Positions 16,901 through 24,769 are shown, numbered from the stretch's first letter. The stretch is 33,660 nucleotides of DNA from Acidimicrobiia bacterium (GCA_030065575.1 JASJDZ010000023.1:1-33660), one strand, 5' to 3'. Translations and numbers: made by a program. The notes: generated from the sequence alone by a model not told the origin.

Positions 16901-17836
16901 CTACTCCACCATTTGCGCGGCCAGCAGTGCAGCTCCAATCGCGTTCGCTTCCGGGCCCAACTCGGCCACGACGATTGGCGGCAGCGGCCGATGGCTTCCA
17001 CCGTGCAGGGCATCGGCGGCTACCCGTCGCGCCGGACCGAGCAGAGACTCACCCACCGACCCCAGGCCCCCTCCAACCACGATCAACTCCGGATCAAAAA
17101 CGGCAATGAGGCTGCACAAACCCTGGCCGAGTGCGGCGCCCACCTGGCTCACCAGGCCGCGGGCGGTCTCGTCCCCGGCATCTGCCGCCGAGGTCAGCGT
17201 CTCGGCGCTGAAGTTGCCTTTCTGCAGGACCTTGGCGAGGTGGCCTCCGGGATTGAGCGCATGGAACTCTCGACCCAGGCGGGCGAGGGCCGGGCCTGAG
17301 GCAACTGTTTCCCAACAACCCCGCTTGCCACAATCGCACTGCAGCCCATTGGCCTGGTAGATCATGTGACCCCACTCGCCGGCGAACGAGGAGCCCCGAT
17401 AGACATCTCCGTCGGCGATCACGGCACCCCCGATCCCGGTGCCGAGGGTGACCAGCAGTGCATGCGTCCGGCCGACGGCGGCTCCAGAGTGCAGTTCCGC
17501 GAGCGCTGCCGTGTTGGCATCGTTGTCAACGGCGGCAGGCACCCCGAACTGAGCTTCGAGCATCGCTCGTACCGGGATGTTGGTGCCCGGCACGTGCGGC
17601 CCCCAGACAAAGACTCCTTCCGGATACCGAACCAGCCCGGCGATTCCAGCGCCGATGGCGACCACGTCGTCGGTCCACAACTCCTGGATGGCGGCTAATG
17701 CCGACTCCATGAAGTCCTCGCCCGGTGTCGCAAACAGCTCCCTGGCGACAACCTCGCCATCCTCGAGACGAACCGCCAACAGCTTCGTTCCGCCCAGGTC
17801 GATGCCCACACTTGTGACCAACTCGTCGCCTTTCAA
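16901..17836 (-). CDS. ROK-family sugar kinase (probable glucokinase)
   Basis: A 311-residue ROK kinase that phosphorylates a hexose with ATP or polyphosphate. The phosphate loop GIDLGGTK is at 11-18, the catalytic Asp106 in DNDANTAAL, the ATP motif TLGTGIGGA at 130-138, and sugar and zinc residues at Glu154, His157 and the cluster C167-x-C-G-x-x-G-C174-x-E. ROK repressors have an extra DNA-binding N-terminus that is absent here, so it is an enzyme. Glucokinase is the likeliest role, not proven. The TTG at 17836 overlaps the upstream stop by 4 bases; TTG 17821 with AAAGG upstream, or a GTG a few codons later, are alternatives. Confidence 0.88.
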   Translation of the reverse strand: MKGDELVTSVGIDLGGTKLLAVRLEDGEVVARELFATPGEDFMESALAAIQELWTDDVVAIGAGIAGLVRYPEGVFVWGPHVPGTNIPVRAMLEAQFGVPAAVDNDANTAALAELHSGAAVGRTHALLVTLGTGIGGAVIADGDVYRGSSFAGEWGHMIYQANGLQCDCGKRGCWETVASGPALARLGREFHALNPGGHLAKVLQKGNFSAETLTSAADAGDETARGLVSQVGAALGQGLCSLIAVFDPELIVVGGGLGSVGESLLGPARRVAADALHGGSHRPLPPIVVAELGPEANAIGAALLAAQMVE

Positions 17837-18036
17837 TCAATCTCGATGCGAACGGGACCTTCCTGACCAGCGGTGTCCTCGTCCGTTACGGGATCCTCGT
17901 CATTGCGCGCTTGGACAATCTCGTCGAGGAAGGCACCAAGACCGGCGACCATCTCGTAGCCTGCCCGAATCCAGTGCAGACCGGCGCGGCGCAACCCCAG
18001 CCGAATTGCAGTTCGATATTGGTTCTCGTCGTCCAT
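17833..18036 (-). CDS. Small conserved-looking protein, function unknown
   Basis: A 67-residue protein with a basic N-terminal helix (RTAIRLGLRRAGLHWIRAGYEMVAGLGAFLDEIV, split here as residues 8-41) and a very acidic tail. The start ATG is clear, and the gene is tied to its neighbours: 34 bases after the ArsA-like gene and a 4-base overlap with the ROK kinase. Small unannotated proteins sit at this spot beside ArsA-like genes in other Actinobacteria as I recall; the Streptomyces family DUF5304 is one possible relative, unchecked. It could be an adaptor for the ATPase; this is only a guess. Confidence 0.6.
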   Translation of the reverse strand: MDDENQYRTAIRLGLRRAGLHWIRAGYEMVAGLGAFLDEIVQARNDEDPVTDEDTAGQEGPVRIEID

Positions 18037-18070
18037 GGTTGCACCCAGTCTCCAGAAGCAGCGTAGCTGG

Positions 18071-19240
18071 CTAAGGATCGAGACCGAAGGTGATCTTGAG
18101 CTCCCCTTCGGTCAGCTGAGCGCGACGAACGTGACGTCGGGCCAGCGAGTCGGGAAGAACGATCGAGCGGCGGTAGGGACCGAGAGTGACCACCAACTCA
18201 CTGCCGTGACGAACTACATCCACCTCGCCCTTCTCGGCAAGCGGAACCGATACGGCAAGCACGACATCGTCGCCGATGTCCTCAACCCGGAACGGCCGAC
18301 CTAGGGAGAGACGAGCGGAGGGATCGTCGTCGCCATACAGCTCTTCGCCGAGCGTGCGCAGGTGATCAACCCCAACCATCTCCTGATCGAACAGCGGCAA
18401 GTGACGGATGTTGACGTCGGCGAAGCCCTCGTCGACTGATGCCAGGTGCTCTTTCTGAATCTCTCGCCACTTGGCGAAGTACGTGTCCTCAACCGATTCG
18501 GGCAACACCCGGTTGACGATCGCCGCATCGACGGCGTAACCGAACAGCCCGAGGTAGGTGTAGGTACGCCTTGCCTCAGCGATGACCATCTTCTCCGGGT
18601 TCATGACCAGACGGGCGCTGGTGATCTCCGGGTCGGCGAGGATCTCCCGGATGCCGTCTAGCCGGTCGTAGAAGCGCTGGACCGCAGCGAAGACAGCATC
18701 ATCGGCCACCGGCATCGAAGTGACCTTGGTGAGCATGGGACGCACGACCTTGGCCACCCGCCGTCCAATCGGGAACATCTTCTCCATGTACCACGAGAGC
18801 ACTTCGGGCAGGCTGAGCAACCGGAGAGTCTCCGCCGTTGGCGCACAGTCGACGACGATGAGGTCGTACGCGCCCGATCGGACGTGGTCACGCACCGTTA
18901 CAAGGGAGAAGATCTCGTCCATCCCGGGGAATACGGTTAGCTCCTCTGCCTCAATCCCCTGCAAACCCGACCAGTCGAAGAACTCGGTGAGCGCGTCACG
19001 AACTTCTCCCCAAGACTCCTCGAGACGCTGCTGCGAATTGATCTGCTGTGCTGCTAGGCCCGGTATCAGCGAGGTTGGGTTATCTCCGAGCTCGACCTGG
19101 AACGCATCGGCAAGGGAATGCGCCGGATCGGTTGACATGACGAGGGTTCGATAGCCCAGATCGGCAGCCTTGACTGCGGTCGCCGCCGACACCGTCGTCT
19201 TGCCGACTCCACCCTTACCTGTGACGAGCAGGACACGCAT
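18071..19240 (-). CDS. ArsA/Get3-like ATPase with C-terminal HSP20-like domain
   Basis: A 389-residue single-unit ArsA-family ATPase. The deviant P-loop TGKGGVGKTT is at 7-16, the switch I region MSTDPAHSLADAF at 35-47, and VVDCAPTAETLRLL at about 129-142. A C-terminal segment of about 75 residues (from VEDIGDDVVLAVSVPLAEKGEVDV onward) looks like an alpha-crystallin/HSP20 beta sandwich, a fusion typical of actinobacterial and archaeal ArsA-like proteins. No Cys triad for arsenite is visible, so arsenite export is unlikely. A chaperone or lipid/protein handling role with the adjacent SRPBCC protein is inferred. Arrangement recalls Mycobacterium tuberculosis Rv2185c-Rv2184c. Confidence 0.88.
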   Translation of the reverse strand: MRVLLVTGKGGVGKTTVSAATAVKAADLGYRTLVMSTDPAHSLADAFQVELGDNPTSLIPGLAAQQINSQQRLEESWGEVRDALTEFFDWSGLQGIEAEELTVFPGMDEIFSLVTVRDHVRSGAYDLIVVDCAPTAETLRLLSLPEVLSWYMEKMFPIGRRVAKVVRPMLTKVTSMPVADDAVFAAVQRFYDRLDGIREILADPEITSARLVMNPEKMVIAEARRTYTYLGLFGYAVDAAIVNRVLPESVEDTYFAKWREIQKEHLASVDEGFADVNIRHLPLFDQEMVGVDHLRTLGEELYGDDDPSARLSLGRPFRVEDIGDDVVLAVSVPLAEKGEVDVVRHGSELVVTLGPYRRSIVLPDSLARRHVRRAQLTEGELKITFGLDP

Positions 19241-19255
19241 CTCGCTACCGCGGCG

Positions 19256-19696
19256 CTAGACCGCCTCTGACCTCTTCTTCAGGCCGCGCAGAGCGTTGCT
19301 AACGATCTGCTTCTCCGCCTGCCTGCGCAGGAATCCGGGCACCGTAAACGCTGGATCGACCTTGAGCGCATAGAGAACCTCGGTTCCCCCATCCTCGAGA
19401 GCGGAGAAGCGATAGCTCCCCTCCATCTCCTTGATGTCGGCTCCGGGTTCTGCCGACCAGGAGAACCCATCATCCAGGTCGTAGCGATAGAGCAACGTAT
19501 AGCTGATCTCCTTGATCATCGCATCGGCGACAAAAGAGACCCTGACCGGCCGCCCCGACTCGTCCTCTTCTTCGATCTCGACTTCCTTGACCCCGGTCGC
19601 CCATTCCGGGTAGGCATCGAGATCCAGGGCAACTTCATAGATCGTCTGGACATCGGCAGACACTTCGATGCTTTGAACCGTGCCTTCGATTGCCAT
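19256..19696 (-). CDS. SRPBCC (START/polyketide cyclase-like) protein
   Basis: A 146-residue SRPBCC domain protein, a helix-grip fold with a deep hydrophobic pocket that binds lipids or other small hydrophobic molecules. Typical features are visible: SADVQTIYEVALDLDAYPEWATGVKEVEI, then alternating strands, and a long C-terminal helix (RRQAEKQIVSNALRGLKKRSE). ATG at 19696 is preferred since AGAGGA lies 6 bases upstream; a TTG two codons earlier is the frame's outer end. It is 15 bases upstream of the ArsA-like gene and therefore almost certainly expressed with it. The ligand is unknown. Confidence 0.88.
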   Translation of the reverse strand: MAIEGTVQSIEVSADVQTIYEVALDLDAYPEWATGVKEVEIEEEDESGRPVRVSFVADAMIKEISYTLLYRYDLDDGFSWSAEPGADIKEMEGSYRFSALEDGGTEVLYALKVDPAFTVPGFLRRQAEKQIVSNALRGLKKRSEAV

Positions 19697-19721
19697 TCTC
19701 AATCCTCTCAGCTGCTCGCAA

Positions 19722-19770
19722 TTGCAAGCGTAGCCTCAATAACGCTTACTTTTGCAAGCACTCTACTTGC
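19722..19770 (-). repeat. Repeated TTGCAAGC elements upstream of the SRPBCC gene
   Basis: TTGCAAGC occurs at 19722-19729 and again at 19752-19759, starts exactly 30 bases apart, close to three helical turns. Inverted pieces overlap them: AAGCG (19726-19730) with CGCTT (19743-19747), and GCAAG (19754-19758) with CTTGC (19766-19770). They lie in the 66-base gap before the SRPBCC start and run into the end of the methyltransferase gene. An operator, or -35 boxes (TTGCAA on the minus strand), are both possible. Confidence 0.35.
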
Positions 19771-20491
19771 GTGCCCCAATCCAGTCGAACGTCAGTTGAT
19801 ACTCGACCTGTTCGTCCGGGTCAGGATACGTCTCATCAAACGACGCTAGCCCGGCCGCAAACTCACCGTCGGGCAGCAACTGCAGGGTACTCACAAAGCG
19901 CGCCTGCGCGGCCTCTCGCCAGCCCGCAGCCGACATCGTCCTTTCCTCGACCTCCCGGCCGTGCTCTACCTCCGACCAGCGATCCTCCAGGGCGGCGACT
20001 ACTGCTGCGGGGTCGGGGAAACGGGCGGCGTCGATATCGCCAACTGAAGGAAACCATCGAGCCAGGAAGGAAGACCTGTGATGCTTCTCCCCCATGGTCC
20101 AAATCCAGCAGGAGCCGCCGGGCCGCACGACTCGGTGGACCTCATCGAGAGCAAGTTTCCAGTCGCCGTAGTGAATGGAGAGGTGGAAATAGGCCAGCTG
20201 CGTCGTTGCCGAGCGGATCGGCAAGTGCTGGGCGAAGCTGCGTACCGGGACAACACCAGGACGTAGCTGAGCAGCCCTGGTCATTCCGCGTGACGGGTCA
20301 ACGACAACTGCGCGTGCCCCCGCCTCCGCCCATACTGCGGCGTGGTGACCCCGGCCACCACCAATGTCGATCGCAACATCCCCCGGCTTCAGGCTCGCCG
20401 ACTCTGCAGCCCGCGCCGCACGGCGCAGCGCCGCCGACGAGGGCGGCCGATGCTCATACCCGGCAGCCAGGTCCTCGAGATCAACCGGCAT
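19763..20491 (-). CDS. Class I SAM-dependent methyltransferase
   Basis: A 242-residue methyltransferase of the UbiE/type 11 kind. The SAM-binding motif I is VAIDIGGGRGHHAAV (about 37-51), followed by AVVVDPSRGMTRAA as motif II, LAYFHLSIHYGDW as the acidic-loop region, and VRPGGSCWIW as motif III. The substrate is unknown. The ATG at 20491 is chosen because PVDLEDLAAGYEHRPP then starts the fold and GGGAAGAG lies upstream; the frame extends 14 codons further without support. It overlaps the end of the metallophosphoesterase gene by 11 bases. Confidence 0.85.
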   Translation of the reverse strand: MPVDLEDLAAGYEHRPPSSAALRRAARAAESASLKPGDVAIDIGGGRGHHAAVWAEAGARAVVVDPSRGMTRAAQLRPGVVPVRSFAQHLPIRSATTQLAYFHLSIHYGDWKLALDEVHRVVRPGGSCWIWTMGEKHHRSSFLARWFPSVGDIDAARFPDPAAVVAALEDRWSEVEHGREVEERTMSAAGWREAAQARFVSTLQLLPDGEFAAGLASFDETYPDPDEQVEYQLTFDWIGARK

Positions 20492-21242
20492 GGTGGTGCA
20501 CAACTCTTCCCGTCGCCCGGAAGTAGCCGACATTGATACACCGAGTCTTGCCGAACTTCCAGCTCACCGCTTGTGGCTGGTGGATGTCGCCGAAGTAGTG
20601 ATACTCCGGTTGGTGACGCTCCAGATAGGCACGCACGGCCACGGAGCCTTTTGCGAGGCCACCGAGAACATCCGTGGCCAACGGCCCCACGTCGGGGGCG
20701 ACGTGAGTGCACAGAACATCGACCGGCCCGATCGAATCAAGCCGGGTCGCCATCTCCTTATTCGACAGCTCACCCGGAGAGTTGATAGTCGGAACGCCTC
20801 CACCAACGATGCCAAACGTCTGCCCGCTGACGGTGATGGTGCCCGCCTCGATGAACTTTGCCGACTCGGGCAGGTAGCGAAGCATCACATCGACGTTGTC
20901 GACGTTCCCGTAAGTCAAGACGGCTTCAACCCCGTTCAGGGGAGCACAGATCTCTGCATAGGCAGCGTCAATAGCGGCGGCATAGTGAGCACGCAGCTCG
21001 TCCTCACGACCCTCACGGTGCGCCCGCCACAGCTCTCTAGCACCGGCGAAGTCCCGGCGCGCTCGAGCCCGAACAACGTCCGCCACAAAACTCCGGCCCG
21101 CGACGTCGGCGACGATGCCGCTGTTGTCGCGATAGTCGATGAAGTTGATCAGGTCGCCGAGGATCAGCAGCAGCCCGGGCTGGGCCGTCACTCGCTGCAG
21201 TGCTGTGGCAGCACCGTGGACGTCGGAAATGATTCGGATCAA
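20481..21242 (-). CDS. Metallophosphoesterase
   Basis: A 253-residue calcineurin-like phosphoesterase with a two-metal site. The motifs are in order: Asp7 and His9 in SDVHG, Asp30 in LILGDLIN, GNVDN at 112-116, His180 in CTHVAPD and GDIHQP at 218-223. The usual GNHE/D motif reads GNVDN, as in some YfcE/MJ0936-like enzymes. Substrates may be phosphodiesters or nucleotides and cannot be told apart. The only usable start is a TTG whose first bases overlap the upstream stop by 4 (TTGA). A long insert (about 40-108) between the metal motifs is rich in Arg and Ala. Confidence 0.85.
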   Translation of the reverse strand: MIRIISDVHGAATALQRVTAQPGLLLILGDLINFIDYRDNSGIVADVAGRSFVADVVRARARRDFAGARELWRAHREGREDELRAHYAAAIDAAYAEICAPLNGVEAVLTYGNVDNVDVMLRYLPESAKFIEAGTITVSGQTFGIVGGGVPTINSPGELSNKEMATRLDSIGPVDVLCTHVAPDVGPLATDVLGGLAKGSVAVRAYLERHQPEYHYFGDIHQPQAVSWKFGKTRCINVGYFRATGRVVHHHAG

Positions 21243-21538
21243 GCGGGATCACCGTCTTCTTCGACCCCCAGGTAACGTCCAACGATCACGGCGCCACCCG
21301 CCCCGACGATCGCTGCGGCGACGGCGAGACCGGTGCCCCAACCCGCAAATGACGCCGACATGCCCGCGAGGCCAAAGCCAAGCACAGCAGCGATGGCGGT
21401 TCGACCCCGCTCCCCGAAACGAAGCTCGGGATCGAGGTACCTGCGGTCGTCACCGGCGCTGGCCGCGATCCCCAGGGTGATCCAGATCAACAGCGCGACA
21501 ACGCCGAGCACGGTGCAGATCGCATAGAGCGCAACCAT
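21239..21538 (-). CDS. Small membrane protein, function unknown
   Basis: A 99-residue protein with three hydrophobic segments (about 3-25, 48-64, 68-87), a charged loop (DDRRYLDPELRFGERGR) after the first, and an acidic C-terminus. I do not recognise a family. The ATG at 21538 is chosen because AAAGGA lies 8 bases upstream; a TTG one codon earlier is possible. It is 51 bases after queG and overlaps the metallophosphoesterase start by 4 bases, so it belongs to the same transcript. Confidence 0.65.
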   Translation of the reverse strand: MVALYAICTVLGVVALLIWITLGIAASAGDDRRYLDPELRFGERGRTAIAAVLGFGLAGMSASFAGWGTGLAVAAAIVGAGGAVIVGRYLGVEEDGDPA

Positions 21539-21589
21539 CAAGTGCGTCCTTTCCCTGGTGACTCGACCGCAGCGTAGACGCGCTCCAAC

Positions 21590-22723
21590 CTACTCCTGTG
21601 TCGCTCCCGTTGCGGCAGCCAGGGCGGCTGCCAACTCACTGCGCACGGCCGGAACACGCTCTGCGCCCTGCGCTTCTGCCAGTAGCCGGATCGCCTCGCT
21701 ACCCCCGATCCGTCCGATGGCCCATGCGCTGTGGAGCCGCAACTGCTCGTCGGGCCCGGCGAGGAGGTCGGCCAGCACCACAAGCGCGTGGGAGCAATCA
21801 TCGCCGTCGTCGCGGGAACCGCAGTCGGCGTAGGTGTTGCCAAGCGCCAGGATGGCGTTCCGGCGCAAGATGCGAGGCCGACGCCGTGGAATGTAGAAGT
21901 GGCCGTATCGGCCGAGGAGCTCGGTGTCGGTGGCCGACAGCAGATCGAGGAGATCAACCCGCCCCTGAGTGTCGCTGATCAAGCCCAGGCGCTTGAAGCC
22001 GGGCGGGCAAGCATCCAGGCAGTCATCGCAGCCGTAGACACGATCGCCGAGCGGCGCCCGCAGCTCCACCGGGAAAACGCCCGCCGTCTGCAGCCAGTGG
22101 GCCAGGCAGCGCCTTGCGTCCAACATCCCGGGGCCGACGATGGCCCCCGTGGGGCAGGCAGGGATACAGGCGTCGCAGCTTCCGCAGTCGCGCCGCATCG
22201 CATCGTCCGTCGGCAACCGAGCATCAGTTGCTATCGAGCCCAGGAGAAGCCACGGCCCATGCTTGGGATCGAGGACCATCGTGCTCTTCCCCCACCAGGC
22301 GATGCCGGCGCGCACCGCTGCCGCCCGATCAACAAGTCGATCATCGTCGATGAGCACCTCGCCCCGATGGCCACGCTCCTGCAGCTCGGTTGCGATTGCA
22401 CCCGCCGCTCGACGCAGGCCGTTGTAATGATCCACGGTGGCGAATCTGGCGATGCGCCCCGTGCCCGCCGACGCCGACCCGGGTGAACCTGCCTCGGGAA
22501 CATAAGACCAGGAGATGACAACCAGCGATTCTGCCCACGGGAACGACCGGCGCACATCTGCGGCCAACTCAGGCGACTTGAAGGTGAACCGGATGCGACC
22601 CGAGAAGCCGGTTTCGTTGCGGTGTTCGATTGCGTCGGCAACTCCGGCAAACTCGCCAGAATCGGTGACGCCGAACCCGGCGCAACCTGCATCGATGGCA
22701 ATCTGCCGCAGCCGCTCCTTCAT
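21590..22723 (-). CDS. queG: Epoxyqueuosine reductase
   Basis: A 377-residue cobalamin and iron-sulfur enzyme for the last step of queuosine synthesis in tRNA. Eight Cys residues form two [4Fe-4S] sites: C180, C183, C186, C190 (CGSCDACIPACPTGAI) and C206, C232, C235, C239 (YGCDDCLDACP). The WWGKSTMVLDPKHG region and a C-terminal HEAT-like helical repeat (NAILALGNTYADCGS onward) fit QueG. The stretch that in Escherichia coli reads D-x-x-P-x-x-E-R is DDDRLVDR here (126-133), a change of Pro and Glu. The ATG at 22723 has no ribosome site and a -10 box just upstream, suggesting a leaderless transcript. Other queuosine genes are not in the window. Confidence 0.92.
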   Translation of the reverse strand: MKERLRQIAIDAGCAGFGVTDSGEFAGVADAIEHRNETGFSGRIRFTFKSPELAADVRRSFPWAESLVVISWSYVPEAGSPGSASAGTGRIARFATVDHYNGLRRAAGAIATELQERGHRGEVLIDDDRLVDRAAAVRAGIAWWGKSTMVLDPKHGPWLLLGSIATDARLPTDDAMRRDCGSCDACIPACPTGAIVGPGMLDARRCLAHWLQTAGVFPVELRAPLGDRVYGCDDCLDACPPGFKRLGLISDTQGRVDLLDLLSATDTELLGRYGHFYIPRRRPRILRRNAILALGNTYADCGSRDDGDDCSHALVVLADLLAGPDEQLRLHSAWAIGRIGGSEAIRLLAEAQGAERVPAVRSELAAALAAATGATQE

Positions 22724-22731
22724 CCGGGAAG

Positions 22732-22737
22732 CTTATA
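22732..22737 (-). promoter_or_regulatory. Possible -10 box for a leaderless queG transcript
   Basis: TATAAG on the minus strand ends 8 bases before the queG ATG at 22723. There is no Shine-Dalgarno sequence between them. Transcription would start at or within a base or two of the A of ATG. Confidence 0.4.
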
Positions 22738-22754
22738 TGCCGGACTCGAGCGGA

Positions 22755-22760
22755 TACACT
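22755..22760 (+). promoter_or_regulatory. Possible -10 box for the YczE-like gene
   Basis: TACACT on the plus strand in the 60-base divergent gap shared with queG, 24 bases before the GTG start. The -35 at 17-base spacing is not recognisable, so the call is weak. Confidence 0.3.
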
Positions 22761-22783
22761 CCGGCCCTCGCCCGAAGGAGATC

Positions 22784-23404
22784 GTGCTTCCCCTACCCAC
22801 CCAGCGCTTCCCGAGGCGTCTCGGTCAGTTACTTCCCGGCCTGGCGCTCTTCGGTATCGGAGTCGGCCTGATGGTGCGGGCCGACCTGGGCCTCTCGCCA
22901 TGGCAGGTTCTCCACCAAGGAATCGCCAGCCGAACCGGATTGGCGATGGGCACCGTCGTGATCATCACCGGCTTCTTCGTCCTGTTGGCCTGGTTCCCGC
23001 TACGCGAGCGCTTCGGGCTCGGCACCATCCTCAACGTCCTGATCATCGGCAACACGCTGAACCTGGCCTTGCTCTTGCTGCCGGAGTCGCTGGGCTCTCT
23101 ACCGATGCGCTGGCTGGCGATGCTGGGAGGGGTGACGTTGATCGGTATCGGCTCGGGCCTATACATCGGAGCGGGCATGGGGCCGGGGCCGCGGGACGGG
23201 CTGATGACCGGCCTGGCGCGTCGCGGGCTTCACATCGGGGCGGTGCGAGCGGCGCTAGAGGTGTCGGTACTCATCGTCGGCTGGGTCCTCGGGGGCACCG
23301 TGGGAGCAGGCACGATCGCCTTTGCTGCCTTGATCGGCCCGCTGGTGGCCTTTTTCCTGCCCCGTTTCACCGTCCGCCTCGACCCAGAGCCGGTGCCGGC
23401 CTAG
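22784..23404 (+). CDS. YczE/YitT-like membrane protein
   Basis: A 206-residue protein with about five membrane segments. The N-terminal region (RRLGQLLPGLALFGIGVGLMVRADLGLSPW then QVLHQGIASRTGL) and the internal repeat-like region (GSGLYIGAGMGPGPRDGLMTGLARR) match the YczE family of integral membrane proteins. The family is thought to be a transporter or facilitator, but no substrate is established. GTG at 22784 is preceded by GAAGGAG with only 3 bases spacing, a tight fit. Its stop overlaps the convergent double-CxxC gene by 4 bases. Confidence 0.85.
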   Translation: MLPLPTQRFPRRLGQLLPGLALFGIGVGLMVRADLGLSPWQVLHQGIASRTGLAMGTVVIITGFFVLLAWFPLRERFGLGTILNVLIIGNTLNLALLLLPESLGSLPMRWLAMLGGVTLIGIGSGLYIGAGMGPGPRDGLMTGLARRGLHIGAVRAALEVSVLIVGWVLGGTVGAGTIAFAALIGPLVAFFLPRFTVRLDPEPVPA

Positions 23405-23628
23405 CCAGAGTTCGCCGCCTCCCCTTTGCCCGGCCATGGGGAGAACCCTCCGTCGGACACCAGCCGCAGCGGAGTAACGAGACCGGCGTCGGCAAGGTTG
23501 TCCAGCGCTCTCGCTTCCTCGTCCGCGAGATCGAATGGTCCGGACATCTGGTTCAGGAGGACCGGCACTATGCACTCTTCACACGCGGTCGTGGCTTGTA
23601 GCTGGCATGCATTGCAATCAATGATCAT
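23401..23628 (-). CDS. Small double-CxxC protein, function unknown
   Basis: A 75-residue protein with Cys5-x-x-Cys8 and Cys16-x-x-Cys19 (DCNACQLQATTACEECIV), which could bind one zinc or an iron-sulfur cluster. A helical part (LADEEARALDNLADAGLVTPLRLV) follows. I recall a small actinobacterial family with the same layout, C-x-x-C, then C-x-D/E-C-V/I-V, then a helix ending in AGLVPPLRLV; no role is known to me. GGAGAG about 6 bases before the ATG supports the start. Despite its length and its 4-base overlap with the membrane protein on the other strand, the Cys pattern and ribosome site make it a real gene. Confidence 0.72.
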   Translation of the reverse strand: MIIDCNACQLQATTACEECIVPVLLNQMSGPFDLADEEARALDNLADAGLVTPLRLVSDGGFSPWPGKGEAANSG

Positions 23629-23657
23629 CTATCTCTCCAATCAACGTCTCCCTGAAC

Positions 23658-23666
23658 TTATCCACA
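23658..23666 (+). other. Single DnaA-box-like 9-mer
   Basis: TTATCCACA, an exact match to the consensus DnaA box, in the 112-base divergent gap between the double-CxxC gene and the LLM oxidoreductase gene. It is alone, with no AT-rich unwinding region or second box nearby, so it is not an origin. It could be chance or a DnaA-regulated promoter site. Confidence 0.3.
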
Positions 23667-23740
23667 GCCTGTGACAAGAACCGGGCCGCCGCTTTCTTCG
23701 TCTCCTGCTACCTTCGCCCGCAGGTCACCGGGAGAGACGT

Positions 23741-24769
23741 ATGAAGCTCGCTATCAACATCGGATACTGGGCCGGTGGTGCCGGCACCGATCTGACATTC
23801 ATCGAAGAGGCAGAGCGTCTCGGATACGACTCAGTTTGGTTTGCGGAGTCGTGGGGATCCGATGCGGTGACCGTTCTCGCCTGGATCGCAGCTCGAACCG
23901 AGCGCATCAAGGTCGGGGCCGGCATCCTGCAGATGCCCGCACGTACCCCGGCCATGACAGCGATGACTGCGGTGACTCTCAACGAGCTCAGCGGCGGTCG
24001 CTTCCTTCTCGGCCTCGGCCTATCCGGACCGCAGGTTGTGGAGGGATGGCACGGTGTCCCGTACGGGAAGCCGCTGGGCAAGACTCGCGAATATGTGTCC
24101 ATCGTTCGGAAGGCCATCTCCCGGGAGCGCCTCACCCACGACGGCCACCACTTCCAGATCCCCTACCGCGGGGCGGACGCCACAGGTCTCGGCAAACCGC
24201 TGAAGCTCATGACCCACCCCCGGCATCCGGTGCCCATCTACCTGGCCGCAATCGGGCCGAAGAACGTCGCACTGACCGCCGAGATCGCCGACGGCTGGTT
24301 GCCGATCTTCTACTCGCCCGATCAAGCCGGCACCGTCTATGAGCCGCTGCTCGACGAGGGCTTCTCACGCTCCGGCGACGAGGGCAAAGCCGAACGATTC
24401 GACACGGTCGCGACCGTTCAGGCCATTGTCACCGACGACCTGGAATCAGCCCGGCTCCAGGTGAAGCCGATTCTTGCCCTGTACATCGGGGGGATGGGCG
24501 CCAAGGGGAGGAACTTCTACAACGACCTGGCCTGCCGGTACGGGTACGAGGAGGCGGCCACGGCCATTCAGGATCTCTACCTCTCAGGCAAGAAGATGGA
24601 GGCGATCCAGTCGGTGCCCGACGACCTCGTCGATGAGCTCAGCCTCATCGGGACTCGCGAGATGATCAGGGACCGCCTCGAGGCTTGGCGGGAATCCGCT
24701 GTCACCACGCTGGCTCTGATGCCGACCGACCCCGTCAGCTTGCGCACCGTCGCCGAGCTTGTGCTCTAG
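23741..24769 (+). CDS. LLM-class (probably F420-dependent) oxidoreductase
   Basis: A 342-residue luciferase-like TIM barrel. [62 protein letters not shown]-type text (split over residues 22-70) and [24 protein letters not shown] at about 88-111 are typical of actinobacterial F420-dependent LLM enzymes annotated as F420-dependent methylene-H4MPT-reductase-like proteins. The substrate is not predictable. GGGAGAG lies 4 bases before the ATG. It converges on the NYN gene with adjacent stop codons inside CTAGCTAG (24767-24774), leaving no space for a terminator. FMN instead of F420 is possible. Confidence 0.87.
   Translation: MKLAINIGYWAGGAGTDLTFIEEAERLGYDSVWFAESWGSDAVTVLAWIAARTERIKVGAGILQMPARTPAMTAMTAVTLNELSGGRFLLGLGLSGPQVVEGWHGVPYGKPLGKTREYVSIVRKAISRERLTHDGHHFQIPYRGADATGLGKPLKLMTHPRHPVPIYLAAIGPKNVALTAEIADGWLPIFYSPDQAGTVYEPLLDEGFSRSGDEGKAERFDTVATVQAIVTDDLESARLQVKPILALYIGGMGAKGRNFYNDLACRYGYEEAATAIQDLYLSGKKMEAIQSVPDDLVDELSLIGTREMIRDRLEAWRESAVTTLALMPTDPVSLRTVAELVL

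Noticed and set aside
18071-19240. Arsenite export pump ATPase
   Set aside because: Only one ATPase unit, no arsenite-binding Cys set, no arsB, arsC or arsR nearby, and an HSP20-like tail instead.
20364-21275. Plus-strand open frame of 303 codons opposite the metallophosphoesterase
   Set aside because: No motifs, and the minus-strand gene has all five metal motifs in order.
23658-23666. Replication origin
   Set aside because: Only one DnaA box, no AT-rich region, and no dnaA, dnaN or gyrase genes nearby.
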